A stretch of DNA of 64,000 bases, taken from NCBI GenBank assembly GCA_029339195.1, contig JAPTJF010000048.1, forward strand, positions 124,001 through 188,000, in the 5' to 3' direction. Below are positions 44,883 to 56,900 of the stretch, piece by piece. This DNA comes from Micractinium sp. NFX-FRZ. Its lineage: Eukaryota; Chlorophyta; Trebouxiophyceae; Chlorellales; Chlorellaceae. Position 1 is the stretch's first letter, and each line of letters opens with the position of its first letter. The position numbers and the translations under genes are program-made. The notes below the pieces were generated by a model. That model worked only from the letters and a program-made list of their open reading frames with translations. It did not search any database and had not been told where the DNA came from.

Positions 44883-46501
44883 AGCTGCTTTCGCCCTGCA
44901 GAGCTCGCCGGGCCAGCGGAGCTGACAAGTAAAGCAAGCGATCGGCCCGCAAAGCCACAAACATGGGACAGGTCACAGGGCGCCGCCGCCTGTACTGCAC
45001 CCACCTGGCGCCCGCCACCACCCACTACACCACCTGCCGGGAGCAACCTGCACACCGACTTGCAATGGTGACGTGACTCCAGGCTCCTATATGCCTGCTC
45101 TGGTGCCCCCTGCGGCCCACCTCGCACTGCGCTTGGCGCCAGCGCCACCGCTGCCGTGCCTGCCGCAGCAACCTACCCCCCATCCCCCACCCCTCAGCCA
45201 GTGCCCGGGGTGTGCCCACCTGCATGCCAGCAGCACCCTCGGGCCGCGCCCACCCGCCTACCGCCGCCGTCCCCCCCCTGCGCCCCGCCCCCCTGGGCTT
45301 GGCAGGGCTTCCCTGTCGGCCTGATGCGGCATGTTTTATCCGATTCCCCGATGTGGCGGCAGGTTTTGTTTGTTGTGGAGCAGAGGGGCCCCTCCAGCCC
45401 AGGCACAACACCAGGGGTGGGTTCTGTCTGGCCGCTGCTATGCACTCCCCACCAGCACTGTGCGCGATCAAGGGGCGGCCACTTACAAAGCACCGGGCAT
45501 CAGAGACGGCAGGCCGCAAGTATGCAGGGGAAGGGTAAGAGGGAGCGCAGGGACTGGGCTGGGGAGAAGGGGGCCGTCCTCGAGGCGGCGTGGGGGAGCA
45601 CATTGGTGCAAAGGGGATTTAGTGCAAGCGAGCGCCAGCGACGTAGGCTGGTGACGAAGAACGGGGAAGGCGGCTCGCATGCGCAGGGGGAGCAGCAAGA
45701 GACGTGGCGGTACGGGGCACTCAAGAGCAGGAAAGGGGGAGCCTGGGGGAGGCAAAGAGGGGGAGCAGAGGTGCGGCCATGTGCGCCGACAGGCATGAGT
45801 GCGCCGCTGTGCTGGTGGCGTTGTCAGCGGTTGGAGGGAGGACGGTACAGAGCAGGAGCGTTGGCAGGTGGAACAAGCATGCAAGTGACAAGAGCGGCAG
45901 TCGGCAGAGTGGGAGGGGCGAGAGGAGCGGTGAGCGGGCAAACACAAAAACAATTTGTGCCAAGCAGAGGCAGGGAGGAGCGAGAGCAGGGAGCAAGCCA
46001 AGAACAGAGGACGTGTGCGTGATGTGGGGGGCAGTGTACAAGCCGCCAGGCCGGACATGGCAGGGTGGCCCGGCGGCAGGAGAGAGCTAGAGGAAGGGGC
46101 GTCATAGTTTCTAAAGAGAGGCGGCAGGGGTCGGCCCGTTGGGCCCAGGCCGACCCGCTTCGCTCGGCGCTCAGGCCTCGTTGCCAGCCTAGCAGGACCG
46201 CTGCAACTGGGGCGCACCCCGCGCCGGGAGCTGCTGCTCAAGATGTGCTAAAGACCTGGGGAGGCCACAGCTTCAAATCTCAGCTCTGCATGGAGCCTGA
46301 CGCGTAGTCGCGCGTCAAAGACAGCTCTGCACAGACAAACACACACAAAGGGAGCGGGCAGGGGGGTGCGGGGAGAGCAGTCAACGGGGCCAAGGATATG
46401 AGAGGCAGTGGGGCGGCGCCACAGCTGGCCTGCCTCCCTGCCATGTCGCCCCCCGCCTGCGCTACGCTTGTGCGCTGGCCGCACTGCCGCCTCGACAAGC
46501 T
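44883..46501. other. Long intergenic stretch, ACB-kelch to kinase
   Basis: 1.6 kb without a supported gene. From about 45520 to 46110 the plus strand is strongly purine-rich. A perfect 9-bp-stem hairpin lies at 46128-46156. The region should contain the ACB-kelch promoter and the kinase 3' UTR (both minus strand). A 252-codon open frame on the minus strand (45483-46241) is composition-driven and was not accepted. Confidence 0.5.
46128..46156. other. Inverted repeat / hairpin
   Basis: gggtcggcc and ggccgaccc form a perfect 9-bp stem around an 11-base loop, about 350 bp past the kinase stop codon. It may influence 3' end formation; no function is shown. Confidence 0.6.
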
Positions 46502-49500
46502 TTACAGGAGACTTATCTCACGCTCTTTCGAGTCCGGCATCAGCTTGCCTGCCCATCCACTCGCCCTCCACCAAATCACGCCCGTGATCCTCCCCCAACA
46601 AGAGCATCATTCGCCAGCCTGCCGCCTCTGCTGCCCACCCCGAGCACAGCCACAGATTGACCAGTCAGAAGGAGTAGGCACCACCAGGGTAACCGCGCAC
46701 TCGCAAACACAGCCCACGTGTACCACAAAAGCATGTTTAAAAAGACAAGCTCAGCGCTTACCCTCCAGCAGGTCATCCGCCTCCTCTTCCGCCAGTATGT
46801 CGTCCGCCATCTCGTCAATGTTGTCCGCGTCAATCACGCCCCGCAGGCTGGCCTGCGCCTCGCGCACCACCGACACCACCTCCTCCTCGGACTGCGGGGC
46901 GGACACAGTGCGGGGGGGTGTGAGTATAAGGACAGGCAGTGAGCTGGGCTGCGCCTCGCGCCTCGCGCACCACCGACACCACCTCCTCCTCGGACTAAGG
47001 CGGGGGGGAACAAGGCGCGGGGAGCGTATGGATCGTAAGGCCAGGGCGTGAGCTGGGGCGCACCTCGCGACTCACACACCACCGACAGAACTTTCTTTTT
47101 CTGGGACTGGGAGCAGGAAACAACAGTGTGCGGGAATGCAAGCGGGAGGTAGCGGGAAGCGAGCTGAGCGAGCGGGCTGGCCTGCCCCTTGAGCACACAA
47201 CCACCGCATGACCACCTGACCAAGCCCCCGCCCCTGCCCTCCCTACGCGTCCCCAGCCACTCACTTGCCGCGCCTTGCTTGGGTCTGCTTGGCTGCTGAG
47301 GTCCAGCGGGCCGGAGGGCAGGCTGAGCTGGAGCCAGGGGTGCTGAATAGGTCATGGGGAGGAGGCGGCAAGAGCTCGGATGAAGCACAAGTTAGTTGCG
47401 AGCTGGCGCTGGTAATAGCTGCACGCTGTCTGAACGTGCCAAGCCAGCAGAGGGCAGTTATGGGGGCCCAGACGATGGCTGCTGGTGAGCAGACGCACGC
47501 CCTAGCACCCCCTGCCAGCCGTGCCTGCTGGCAACCCTGCTGGCACTGGCAGAATCACTGCGGGTGCGGGTGCGCTTGCGGTGCACCCCCACAACTGCCA
47601 CCCCCCACCGCATTCAAGGCCACGCCCCAGCACCAACCTGCATGATGGCGGGCATGGAGATGCGCTGGCTGGGGTCCTTGACCAGCATGCGCCTGCAGCA
47701 GCACGGCACAGCGCGGCGCAGCGCGGCGGGGGGAGCAAACGGTGGGTTCACCATGAAGAGGGAGGGCGGGTGCCGCGGGGGCTAACGCCAGGTGGGGACC
47801 TGCTCCAGACAGTGGACGCGACACCTTGCAGGCAGGCAGGCGCCAGTGCCAGCAGGAGTAGGGCACAGAGCGGGCGGGCCAAGCGCGCGTCGCAGCCGGG
47901 GCGGCGGCACAGCACCACGGGGGGCGGCAGGGGGCAGCGGGGGCAGCAGCCGCCGCCCTGGCAGCTCCTGCAGCTGCCTTGGCATCGGCAGGCCAGGCAA
48001 GGACAGGACCAGAGGCAGCAGCCAGGGGACAGCAGTACACAGGGTGCAGCCGTGCAAAGCGCGGGGCCACGCTTGCACACGACAACTAGTACAGGGCACA
48101 GCTGCCCCCCTCCCTATCAGCCAACTCAGCCCCCAGCAGCTCTCCCCCCTGTCAGCCACTCACCCCAGCAGCTCCTGCAGCTGCGGCGACATCGTGTCAG
48201 GGATGCAGTACTCCACCCGCGCGATGCGCCCCAGCACGTTCTGCAGCTCAGGTGGGGAGAGCGGGAAGGGTGGGCCAGAGCAGGGTGGGCAGGTGGGTCG
48301 AGTGGTGCCAGACCTGCCAAGGCCCCCAGCTGCCAAATGCCGGCGACTGGGCCTGACAGCCACCCCACGCGTCCATCCCACCGGCACTGAAGCAAGACCG
48401 GCATTCGGCATTCTGTTCACGGAAGCCCCCTGCCATGTCCTTCCCCCCAACCCGCGTTACCCCCGGCCCACGCCCCTCCCCGCCTCTCCCCCAGCTCAGG
48501 CGCACCTGCACCGCGGTGCGCGCGTCCGACGCGTCCTCGGGCCGCTCAAAGGGGTACCGCCCAACGCACATCTTGTACAGCGCCACCCCCAGGCTCCACA
48601 CGTCCGCCTGGTGCCCGTGCCGCATGGTGTTGGACAGCACCTCGGGGGCGGTGTAGGGCAGGGAGCCCAGGGCGGAGTTGGGGTCCGAGTTGATCTGCTC
48701 GCTCTTGCTGCAGGCGGGGGGAGCAGGCAAGGGGGGGAGAGGAGTGGCCGAAGGCAGGCGTGGTGTGAGGGAGAACAGCAAAGAGAAGAGGAGACGCCGG
48801 AGGGCTGAGTTGGGGCTCAAGTACAATTGCTCTGCTTGCTCTTGCTGCAGGCGGCGTATTGGGACAGGACGAGGCTGGCGCGTTGCATAAGCAGGTGGGT
48901 GTGCAGGGGAGCGGGAGAATGGCAGGCAGCGGAAAGGATGGCAAGGTGGAGCGGCGAGAAACCTGGGTCTTGCCTCCACCCCGCCCTCAACACGCCCCTG
49001 CTGCTGACTCTGGCCAGTGCCCTTAACCTGCATCCCCTCCCTTCATCTCTTCCTGGTCGTCACTGCTCTGCCCCTACAGCCGCAGCTGAGCCAAGTTCAA
49101 CGACATCGGTTCCGCCGCCACACACACTCTTCCGCCCGTGCCCCTCCATACCGTTGCGTGCCCTCACACACCACTACTGCCCCCCCACCCCACTGCACAC
49201 ACACGCGCCCCACCTGTACGTGAAGTCGTTGATCTTGAGCAGCGGCCGGCTGCTGTCCCCCGTGAGCAGCTTGTTGTTCAAATTGAGCTCTCGGTTGTCG
49301 ACGCCGATGGAGTGCAGGTAGGCCAGGCCCACCGCCAGCTGGCGGAAGAACCAGCGCGCCTCGTCCTCTGCATGTGGCACGACGGGCGGGGTGAAGGGGC
49401 ATGCAGGGTGCAGGTGAGGGAGGGCAAAAACTGCTGGCCGGGGCAAGAAACAGCACGCCTCCTCCTGTGCGGGATTGGGCCGGGTAGGTGGTAGAGGTGG

Positions 49501-51044
49501 GGTTGAGGTGCGAGAGGTGGAGAGCGCTGTGTAGCGCGAGGCCGCTCAGCCAGGGCAAGGGTGTGAGGCAGGGGCAGGGCGGGCGCGCGACGTGCAGGCA
49601 CGGGCCACTAGGGCTGCGCTGCTGCGGTTGCCTGCCGTGCACGCTGCCAGCCTAGTCCCTGCCGGCTCTGCCTGCACTGCCCGCAACCCCCGCAGCAACC
49701 CCATCCTGCAGTCTCAAGCCCCTTGGCCTGCCACAATAGCGCACTGGCAGATCAGCAACCGCCACGTCAGCCCCCAGCTCAGCGCACCTGACAGCCGCCC
49801 CTTGGTTGTCACATACTCCAACAGGTCTCCTCCAGGCGCATACTCCAAAACAATGGCTAGGTAACGTGGCGTGAGGAACACTTCTATCAGCTGAACTATG
49901 TTGGCATGCCCCGTGCACTTCCTGCAAGCAAGCGAAGCGGGCAGGCAGACGGGCGATGCAGGCAGGTGAATGGCGGTGCGAGGGTGGCGGCAGGTGGTGG
50001 CACACCAGCCTGCTGCCGCTGCCGACTGGCTGCATCGGCTTCCGCTTGCCCGCTGGCAGCCGGCCGGTCCGCCTGTTCCTTCAGCTGGGTTCGACCCGCA
50101 GCCACACCTGCCGCATGCCAGGGTGCCAAGCCGCATACACCCTGCAGCAGCCTGCGCAACCCCAAGTGCGACGCCACCTCGCTGCTCCCGCTGCTGCTGC
50201 TGCTGGTGCTGTGGCACTGTCAACAGCAGCATGGTTTTGCTGCACCTTGTGTGCTTGTTTGCCGGACTGCAAGCTGGCTGCGCACCGCACGCAGGACCAG
50301 CCAAAACAGCGGCACGGCCCTTCCCCCAGCACCCCGCCACTGAACCGCAACGGCCAGACAGCTGCCATCATCCCACAGCTCCCCCTGCCTTCTGTCCGCC
50401 GGCTGCCCTTTCGATTACAGCATCCTCTTTTTCCCTTAGGCTCACCTGTGCACAAGCAGCTCGCTCTCCACGTGCTTTGATACCGAGGGCCCTCGCTCAA
50501 TCATCTTGATCACCACCTCCTCCCCCGTCTCCTTGTTGCGCGCCAAGTACACCTGGCCCAGCGTGGTCCGAAACAGCTCACGCACCGGTTCATAGTATCT
50601 GTGGGGGGGTGGGAGTGGGAGGCCAGCGTGTTGAGTGAGCCGGCGGATGGCAGCAGGCGGCGGGCGGCGGGCACCTGGGCGGCCTCACGCTGCTGGCCCT
50701 GGCTTCACCGTGCCCCCGCGACGCTGCACCCGCGCTCCGCACCTATGGCCGAGGAAGGGGCAGTCCACAAAGTCCACCGAGGAGCTGGCCTCCGCTCCTG
50801 TGTCCTGGGTGTCGCCGGTCGTGGCGGTGTTCCTGCAGACGGCCGAGGCAGGCGAGACGGGACGTCTGAGGTGGGTGACAGGGCGTCCGACCCTCGGCGA
50901 GCACCGATCATGCGGTCCACAGAGCAGCACTGTGAGACTCGGTCCTCCCCGCACTCACATGGACGCCTCCAGGCTCTCCCCACGGCTGTCTCCCGCGTCT
51001 GTGTGGTGCTTGCTGCGGCCGCCCAACAGGTTCCGCAGCTTCAT
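46502..51044 (-). CDS. SnRK2-like protein kinase with degenerate active site
   Basis: SnRK2 family by sequence, but probably a pseudokinase. Exons 50959-51044, 50743-50832, 50446-50598, 49788-49921, 49214-49367, 48506-48707, 48164-48240, 47638-47692, 47265-47342, 46762-46891 and 46502-46548; 401 residues. Family features are EEVVIKMIERGPSV (Lys90 kept), VFLTPRYLAIVLEYAPGGDL, SEDEARWFFRQLAVGLAYLH, GSLPYTAPEVL, ADVWSLGVALYKMCVGRYPF, DPSQRISMPAIMQHPWL, and a C-terminal acidic segment (VIDADNIDEMADDILAEEE) like the SnRK2 regulatory box. The HRDLKLEN loop reads NRELNLNN: the catalytic Asp is Glu182 and the following Lys is Asn184. DFG is DFT (Asp203 kept) and the Gly-rich loop is reduced. The last exon is less certain. 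The TAA stop is embedded in TGTAA. Confidence 0.92.
46950..47106 (-). repeat. Two copies of kinase exon 10 start
   Basis: The exon 10 start, containing caccaccgac at 46865, is repeated at 46968 (offset 103 bp, near-identical over about 30 bases) and in decayed form at 47077 (offset 109 bp). Both lie in the upstream intron. Confidence 0.92.
48803..48856 (-). repeat. Copy of kinase exon 6 start and acceptor
   Basis: A diverged copy of the exon 6 start (gctcttgctgcaggcgg context) lies about 138 bp upstream in the intron. Translated, it resembles the exon (EQLYLSPNSALR against EQINSDPNSALG). Confidence 0.82.
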
Positions 51045-51270
51045 TTCCCCCAGGGCAGTCTGGCAAGAGGGGCGGGGCCCCTGGGCACGCTGGGCTGCTC
51101 CAGGCGCTGGCTCCTGCTGGTCGGAGGTGTTGATTGATCAACGGGGCGCGATGGGCAAGCCGGCGTGTGCTCATGTCAACATCGCCTTTCCTTCGCAGGG
51201 CGCGACGGGGCACCTTTGCTCCCAGCATCCCTGACTGCCCACTTCGCTTGCTCCCTTCATCCCGGCAAGG
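51045..51270. promoter_or_regulatory. Bidirectional promoter, kinase / methyltransferase
   Basis: Only 226 bp separate the start codons of the minus-strand kinase and the plus-strand methyltransferase. Both promoters must overlap or share elements unless leaders are very short. Confidence 0.65.
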
Positions 51271-53430
51271 ATGTCGATCACCGATAAGCAACTCGCGGAG
51301 CACTCATTTGAGTTTGGGGGGCACAGTCTGCACATCACCTGCCGCCGCCTGCCGGAAGAGGTGGCCCGCGTCACGCAAACGCTGCAACTGGATGTGGAGG
51401 AGCTGTTCGCTTCCCTGCTGGATTGGGACATCGGCAAGGAGGAGCCCCAGCAAGAGCCGGGCGGCAGCGGCGGCATAGCGGCAGCTGGCGGCGGGAGCGG
51501 CAGCTCTGCTGACCCTCAGCAGCAGCAGCAGCAGGATGAACCTCCGGCCGACTCGTCCCAGCCATCCCAGCAGCACCAGCAGCAGCAGCAAGCGGGGCAA
51601 CAGCCCGACTCGAAAAAGCTGTGCGGCAACGTGGCGTCCGACCAGCCCGACTTGATCGGCCTGGACGTGAGGCGGGGCGGCTTGGCAGTGCAGAGGCGCC
51701 GCATGTCTGCCTCTGCTGCTTGTGCATGGTATCTGCTTGGGATGAGTCATGTCTGGTGCTGCCCTGCCGTTGGGCCCCCTGCTCACACCGCCCCACCCGT
51801 CTCCGCACCCCCCTGCGCTGTGTGTGCCAGCCTGCCTGCCATCTCCGTGCTGCCCTGCAATGCAGGTGTGGCCCGCCTCCATCGCCCTCTGCCGCTACCT
51901 GGCAGCGGCGCCCTCTCTGGTGGCGGGGGCAGCAGTGTGCGAGCTGGGGGCAGGTGAGCGGCTGGTGGGCGGCAGGGTGTGGGGCCAGCGGGCATGGAGG
52001 AGCGGTCCAGCAGCCTGGCCAGCAGCAGTGTGTGGACAGCCTCACCGGAGAGTTGACAAGTGCGGGTAGCAGGGGCAGCGTGACAGGTGGCACCGCCCTC
52101 ACAGCCCGGCATTGCCTCCGCACCCTGCTGCCACCTCCCCATGCAAGCATCCTTCGTTCACCTGCCCATGCACGCCCCGCCTTTCGCTGACCCCCCACAC
52201 ACACCTGCGTGCCCCACCCTGTGCCAGGCATGGGCCTGCCGGGCCTGCTGTGCGCCAAGCTGGGTGCCTCCCAGGTCCTTCTCACCGACTATGAACCGGT
52301 AGTCGTAGATCACATGAGGGCCAGTGCCGAGTGCAATGGCGTGGCCGCCGCCTGCTCCTTCCTGGCGCTCGATTGGTTCGACCTGTCCCCGCTGGCGCTA
52401 GCTCAGCGCCATGCCTACGACCTGCTGCTGCTCGCTGACGTCATCTACGCTGCTGCCGTGGTGGGGCCACTGGTGGCCACACTGCTGGCGCTGATGCGGC
52501 CGGGGAGCGGTGAGGAGGGTGCCGTGGGTAGTGAACGGGTCAGGGTATGGGCGCGCTGGGCGCGCTGGGCGTGGTGGCTGCTTGGCTGCATGTGTGCAGC
52601 ATGCGGCAGTTGGGCTACTGGTTGAGTGGGCAGGCAGGGGTGGGCGTGGTGGGTGCTGGCACTGCGCTTGCTGCGCCCGAGGTGCATGTAGTGAGCAGCA
52701 GCTGCCAGTGGCTCTACTCCAACTCATGCCAATGCACCACGCCTGCCTCACTCTGCCCCTCCTGCCTGCCTGCCTGCCTGCCTGCCTACCCCTCTGCCCC
52801 CCCAGGAGTGGCACTGGTCGCCCACCGCATACGGCGCCCGCTCATCTTTGACCGAGTGGACAAAATTGCCAGGCTGCAGGTGTGCCCTCCTGCCTGTGTG
52901 TGTGTGTGTGTGTGTTGACATCAGGCAGCTGCTTGCGAGGGGCGTTACATGTGCCGGGCGGGCTGCTTGAGAGCATTGTCATGTGCGCCAGGCAGCTGCT
53001 GGAGAGGGCTATCGCACATTGTGCCAGGCACCTGCTCCATGGAAGAGGGTGTTATGTGCCTGCCTGCCCCGCCTGCCTGGCAGGAACTGGCCCCACGGGT
53101 TGCGGAACAGCCCCCAAAGGTGGCCTGCTTGCGTTGCTTTGCTCTCCCACTGTTTTATCCCACCCCCTCTCCCCCTTAACCCTTGCCCTGCCCTCTGAAC
53201 AGGAGCGGGACGAGATATTTGAGGACTTCAAGGGGGCCTGCCAGCGGGCAGGCCTGCACCTGCGCTTCCTCAACGACTCGCCGGCGGCGCAGGCGGGGGA
53301 GGAGCCGCTGCTGCTGGTGATCGGCGGGTCGCGGGAGCAGCTGCGGCGCTTCCCTGCGCCGCCGCAGGAAGGGAGTGGGGGCGAGGCGGCGGCAGGCGCG
53401 GCGGTACAGAGCGGCGGGCGGGAACGCTGA
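51271..53430 (+). CDS. METTL21-type (Methyltransf_16) lysine methyltransferase
   Basis: SAM-dependent methyltransferase of the class I seven-beta-strand METTL21/EEF1AKMT-like group, which usually methylates lysine on cytosolic proteins such as chaperones or elongation factors; the target here is unknown. Exons 51271-51666, 51866-51953, 52228-52509, 52806-52879 and 53203-53430; 355 residues. After a Gln/Ser/Gly-rich insert (about 55-120) comes the family signature GLDVWPASIALCRYLA, then motif I VCELGAGMGLPGLLCAKLGA, VLLTDYEPVVVDHM (acidic residue for the SAM ribose), a DWFDL segment and the LLADVIYAAAVVGPLVATLL motif. The last exons carry the final strands (VALVAHRIRRP, LLLVIGGS) and an Ala/Gly-rich tail. 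Confidence 0.9.
52918..53060 (+). repeat. Degenerate ~60-bp repeat in methyltransferase intron
   Basis: Two to three loosely related units containing caggcagctgcttgcgag, ccaggcagctgctggagag or ccaggcacctgctccatgg, spaced about 45 to 65 bp, in the last intron. A (TG)n run precedes it at 52895-52915. Confidence 0.55.
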
Positions 53431-53964
53431 CGGACGGGAAAGGCTGGATCAACAGTCACCGGCCGGCTCGAAGTTGCCAGTTTGCCGTTTCTTCTTTTGT
53501 ACTGCCGCAGACTGTGTGATATGGCTGGCTAGGTGGCACCCCCAGGCAAGCTAGCAAACAGGGGGTACTGCAGCCCCAGCGGAGCGGTGCATGGCGGCTG
53601 GGGCGGTCGGAACAGCGTGCGGTAACAGCTGGAACGCCTCGGGTGGCCTCCAAGGGAGGCATGCACCTGACACCACTCAGGTGGACCTCTCTTTACTCTC
53701 GTTGTATAGCTGTGTGCGGGGGGGCAGGTCCAGCTACGTCTCACAATGGCAGTTAGTCATGTCCTCATCAGCATTCGAGTCCCCTCGGACCACCCAAGTC
53801 CTTGGGTCCCTACCTACCGACTCTTATTCCTCTCTGCCCTCTCCCCGAAACCCTCGAATAAGTTGAGGGCACACGGGACTGCGGCAGTCGAGGGGCCCAA
53901 CACGAAGCACGTCAAGGCCTCAGAACGGAGCACTTGAAAGGTTGGCTCGCAGGACGCAGCCGCC
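53431..53964. promoter_or_regulatory. Intergenic and upstream region of desaturase
   Basis: 534 bp between two plus-strand genes with no gene seen. It contains the methyltransferase 3' UTR and the desaturase promoter. No TATA box was recognised. Confidence 0.5.
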
Positions 53965-56900
53965 ATGGGAAAGAGTTACAGCGCAATTTACGATGCCCTG
54001 CTCGGCGCCCCAGGCGCCCAGGGCCCGCCCCTGCCGCCGCCAGACACCCGCCGGCGGCTGCCCAAGCCCTCGATGGAGGAGCAGGCGCGCGAGCCGGGGG
54101 CCCGCCTGATCCCGCTCTCACACGGCATCTACGCCACCAAGAAGGTCAACGCTTTCGTGGAGCGCGAGCCCTGGAGCTTCGTGGACTACTCCGTAAGAGG
54201 GGGTGAGGCATATGAGGAAGGAAAGGGAGACGAGGGGGCGCCCCCGGTGAGGAGGGCGCCAGCTTCAACCACCCTCACCCCCTCTACCAAAACCTGTCCC
54301 CAAAACCCTGTGCCGTTCCTCTCCTCCCTCTCTGCTTCCCCTGCTCTTCCACGCACAACAGGTCACAGTTTAGGGTTAACCTGCACCTCCTGTGCCAAAA
54401 TTCCTGACACACCCACCGTACCGCTCCCCCCCGCTCTCCCCCTCACTCCCTTCAGGTCACAGGCTTCATCGTGGGCCTGCACCTCCTGTGCCTGGCGGCC
54501 CCCTGGACCTTCACCTGGCCCGCCCTGTGGACCTGCTGCGCCCTCTTCTTCCTCATCGGCTGCCTGGGCATCGACGTCAGCTTCCACAGGTAGGGGCCTC
54601 AAAGCTATTCAACGAGAAAAACAATGGGCCCCTGCTGGCTCCCTGCCTGCCGCTCTCGCCAGCCTTCCCCTGCTAACTCTCCTCCCTGCATCACCTCTGC
54701 CTGCTTCCTCATCCACTGCCTGGCCATTGTTGTCAGATGGGGGCCGCTCCTGAGCTGCCTCTTCGGTTTGGCCATCTAGCTCACTGCTTGTGTGCCTGCT
54801 GAACTTCTAGTTGAGCATACCTCTGCTTGTGTGATCCCCCCTGCAGGCAGCTGACCCACCGCTCGTTTGCCACCCCCAAGTGGCTGGAGTACCTGCTGGC
54901 CTACCTGGGCACGCTGGGGAATGAGCAGGTGGGTGCAGTACCATACCAGGTGCGGTACCGTACCAGGTGCAGTACCTGGCCACTTCAGTGGCTGGCGTGG
55001 GTGGGCTGTTAGTACCCAGGTGGGCGGCGGGCATGCCTGCTGGCCTACCGGGGCACGGTGGGGCGCAGCTCAGCAGGGCAGGGCAGGGCAGGGCAAAGGG
55101 GAGGCAGCCTAGAGCAGGGTGCCTGCTGGCCTTCCTCGCTGACGCCCGCCTGGGCACGAAGCAGGTGGGTGGGCTGCACCACAGGGCAGCGCAGCGCAGC
55201 AAGCCACTGGTTGGATGCATGCCCGCTCCGGGGTGCTGCCATGCTCTGCCACCACGCCAGCCACCATCGGTGCCAGGCCAGCCCTGCAGCTGGGCTTGCC
55301 AGCGTCGCCTACTTTCTTGTCAACCAGCGCAACACTGTCAATACCCCCGCCACCCCGCCCGCCCTGGCAGGACCCCATTGAGTGGGTGAGGCACCACCGC
55401 TTCCACCACCAGAACACAGACACCCCCATGGACCCCCACTCCACCTACGAGGGCTTCTTCTGGGCCCACTGCGGCTGGCTCATGCACAGCAAGGTGTGGC
55501 GGGCGCAGAGGGAGGGCGGGGGGAGGGCAGGCAGCGGGGGTACACCAGTCTCGGTGGCTCTGCCAGCCTGCCCGATGGACAGGCCCGGCCTCGTATCCCC
55601 CGCAGGCCTCACCAGCTGCCGGCTGCCAAGGCGCCTTGAACCGGCAAGCCCTTGCTGAGCAAGCACTCGCTGCAGCTGCAGCGCAGGCAGCGCCCACTGC
55701 CAGCCTCGCTCGCCCCCCTCCACCTGCACCCCGCCCGCCTGCAAAACTGCTGCTGCTGCAGACACGAGGGAGCCAGGTCAATTGCAGTCATTGGCTCCCA
55801 CTCCTTCTGACCCTCCCAATCGTGTCCACCCCTGCCCGATGCTGCAGCTGCTGGCGACGCGCGCCGGCGACAACTGGATCGTGTCCGACCTGGTGTCCCA
55901 GCCCTTCTACCGCTTTCTCCACTACACCTACCCCCTGCACGCGGTCCTGCAGGTGCGGCATGTGTGTGCATACGCCGCTGCTGCTGCTGCTGTATCGTGG
56001 AAGCTGGCAGGGGCTCAGCATGAGGGGGTGCATTGCGGCCCCTGCATGCCTGCCAAGGGACGCTGGGTGCATACGGTCCCCGCATGCCTGTCGAGCGCTT
56101 CTGCGGGGCAGTTCGCACTGGAAGGCACAGCTTCTGTTAGCGGCCCCAGCGCGGCTGGGCAGGCCCTGTTGTAGGTCTGTGCAGCGGGAAGGCAGCGCTG
56201 CTCGGCGGCACCCAGGCTCGCAGCAATCGCCCACCAAAGCAGTTGCCCAGTGACGCTGAGTCAGCATCTACTGAGCTGACCTGGCACCCTCGTGTCCCTC
56301 CTGGAATCTGCAGTATGCGGCGCTGGCCTGGCTGGGAGGCTGGCCGGCGGTGGTGTGGGGTGGCGCCGTTCGCCAGGTGGGCGCCAGCTGGACACAGCTG
56401 CCGCTGTTACTCTGCCAGGTCACTGCCTGGTGGTGGAGTGCTGTGCGTTCTGGGACAGAGTGTGTAGCCCTCCATGCCAGCACCAAAGCACATCACCCAT
56501 CCCTTCTCACTGCGGCTGCCCTGCCACCTGGCACTGCCTGCAGGTGCTGATGTGGCACGTGACCTGGCTGGTCAACAGGTGACCTGTCGCTGGCTGCTTG
56601 TGCTGGCTATGCTGCTGGGCAACCGTGCTGGCTCTTGTGACTTGGTTGCTGGTCCCTTGTTGTGGCTCCTCTGGCAGCGTCACTCCTCTGGCAAACAGGT
56701 GACCTGTTTGCTGAGTTACGTGCAGATGTCCGCGCGCCACCCCTCACCCCGGCCTGTGCTGGACCTTATTGCTGGCCTGTGTCCGTGCGCCTGCCCCATG
56801 CAGCGCCTGCCACATCTATGGCACCCGCCCCTACGCCACCCCCGACCTCTCCACCAACTGCGCCTGGCTGGCGCTGCCCACGTTTGGCGAGTCGTGGCAC

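Noticed and set aside
45483..46241. 252-codon open frame on the minus strand between the ACB-kelch and kinase genes
   Set aside because: Composition-driven (Ser/Pro/Leu from a polypyrimidine strand), no domain, no splice or start context; more likely 3' UTR or intergenic.
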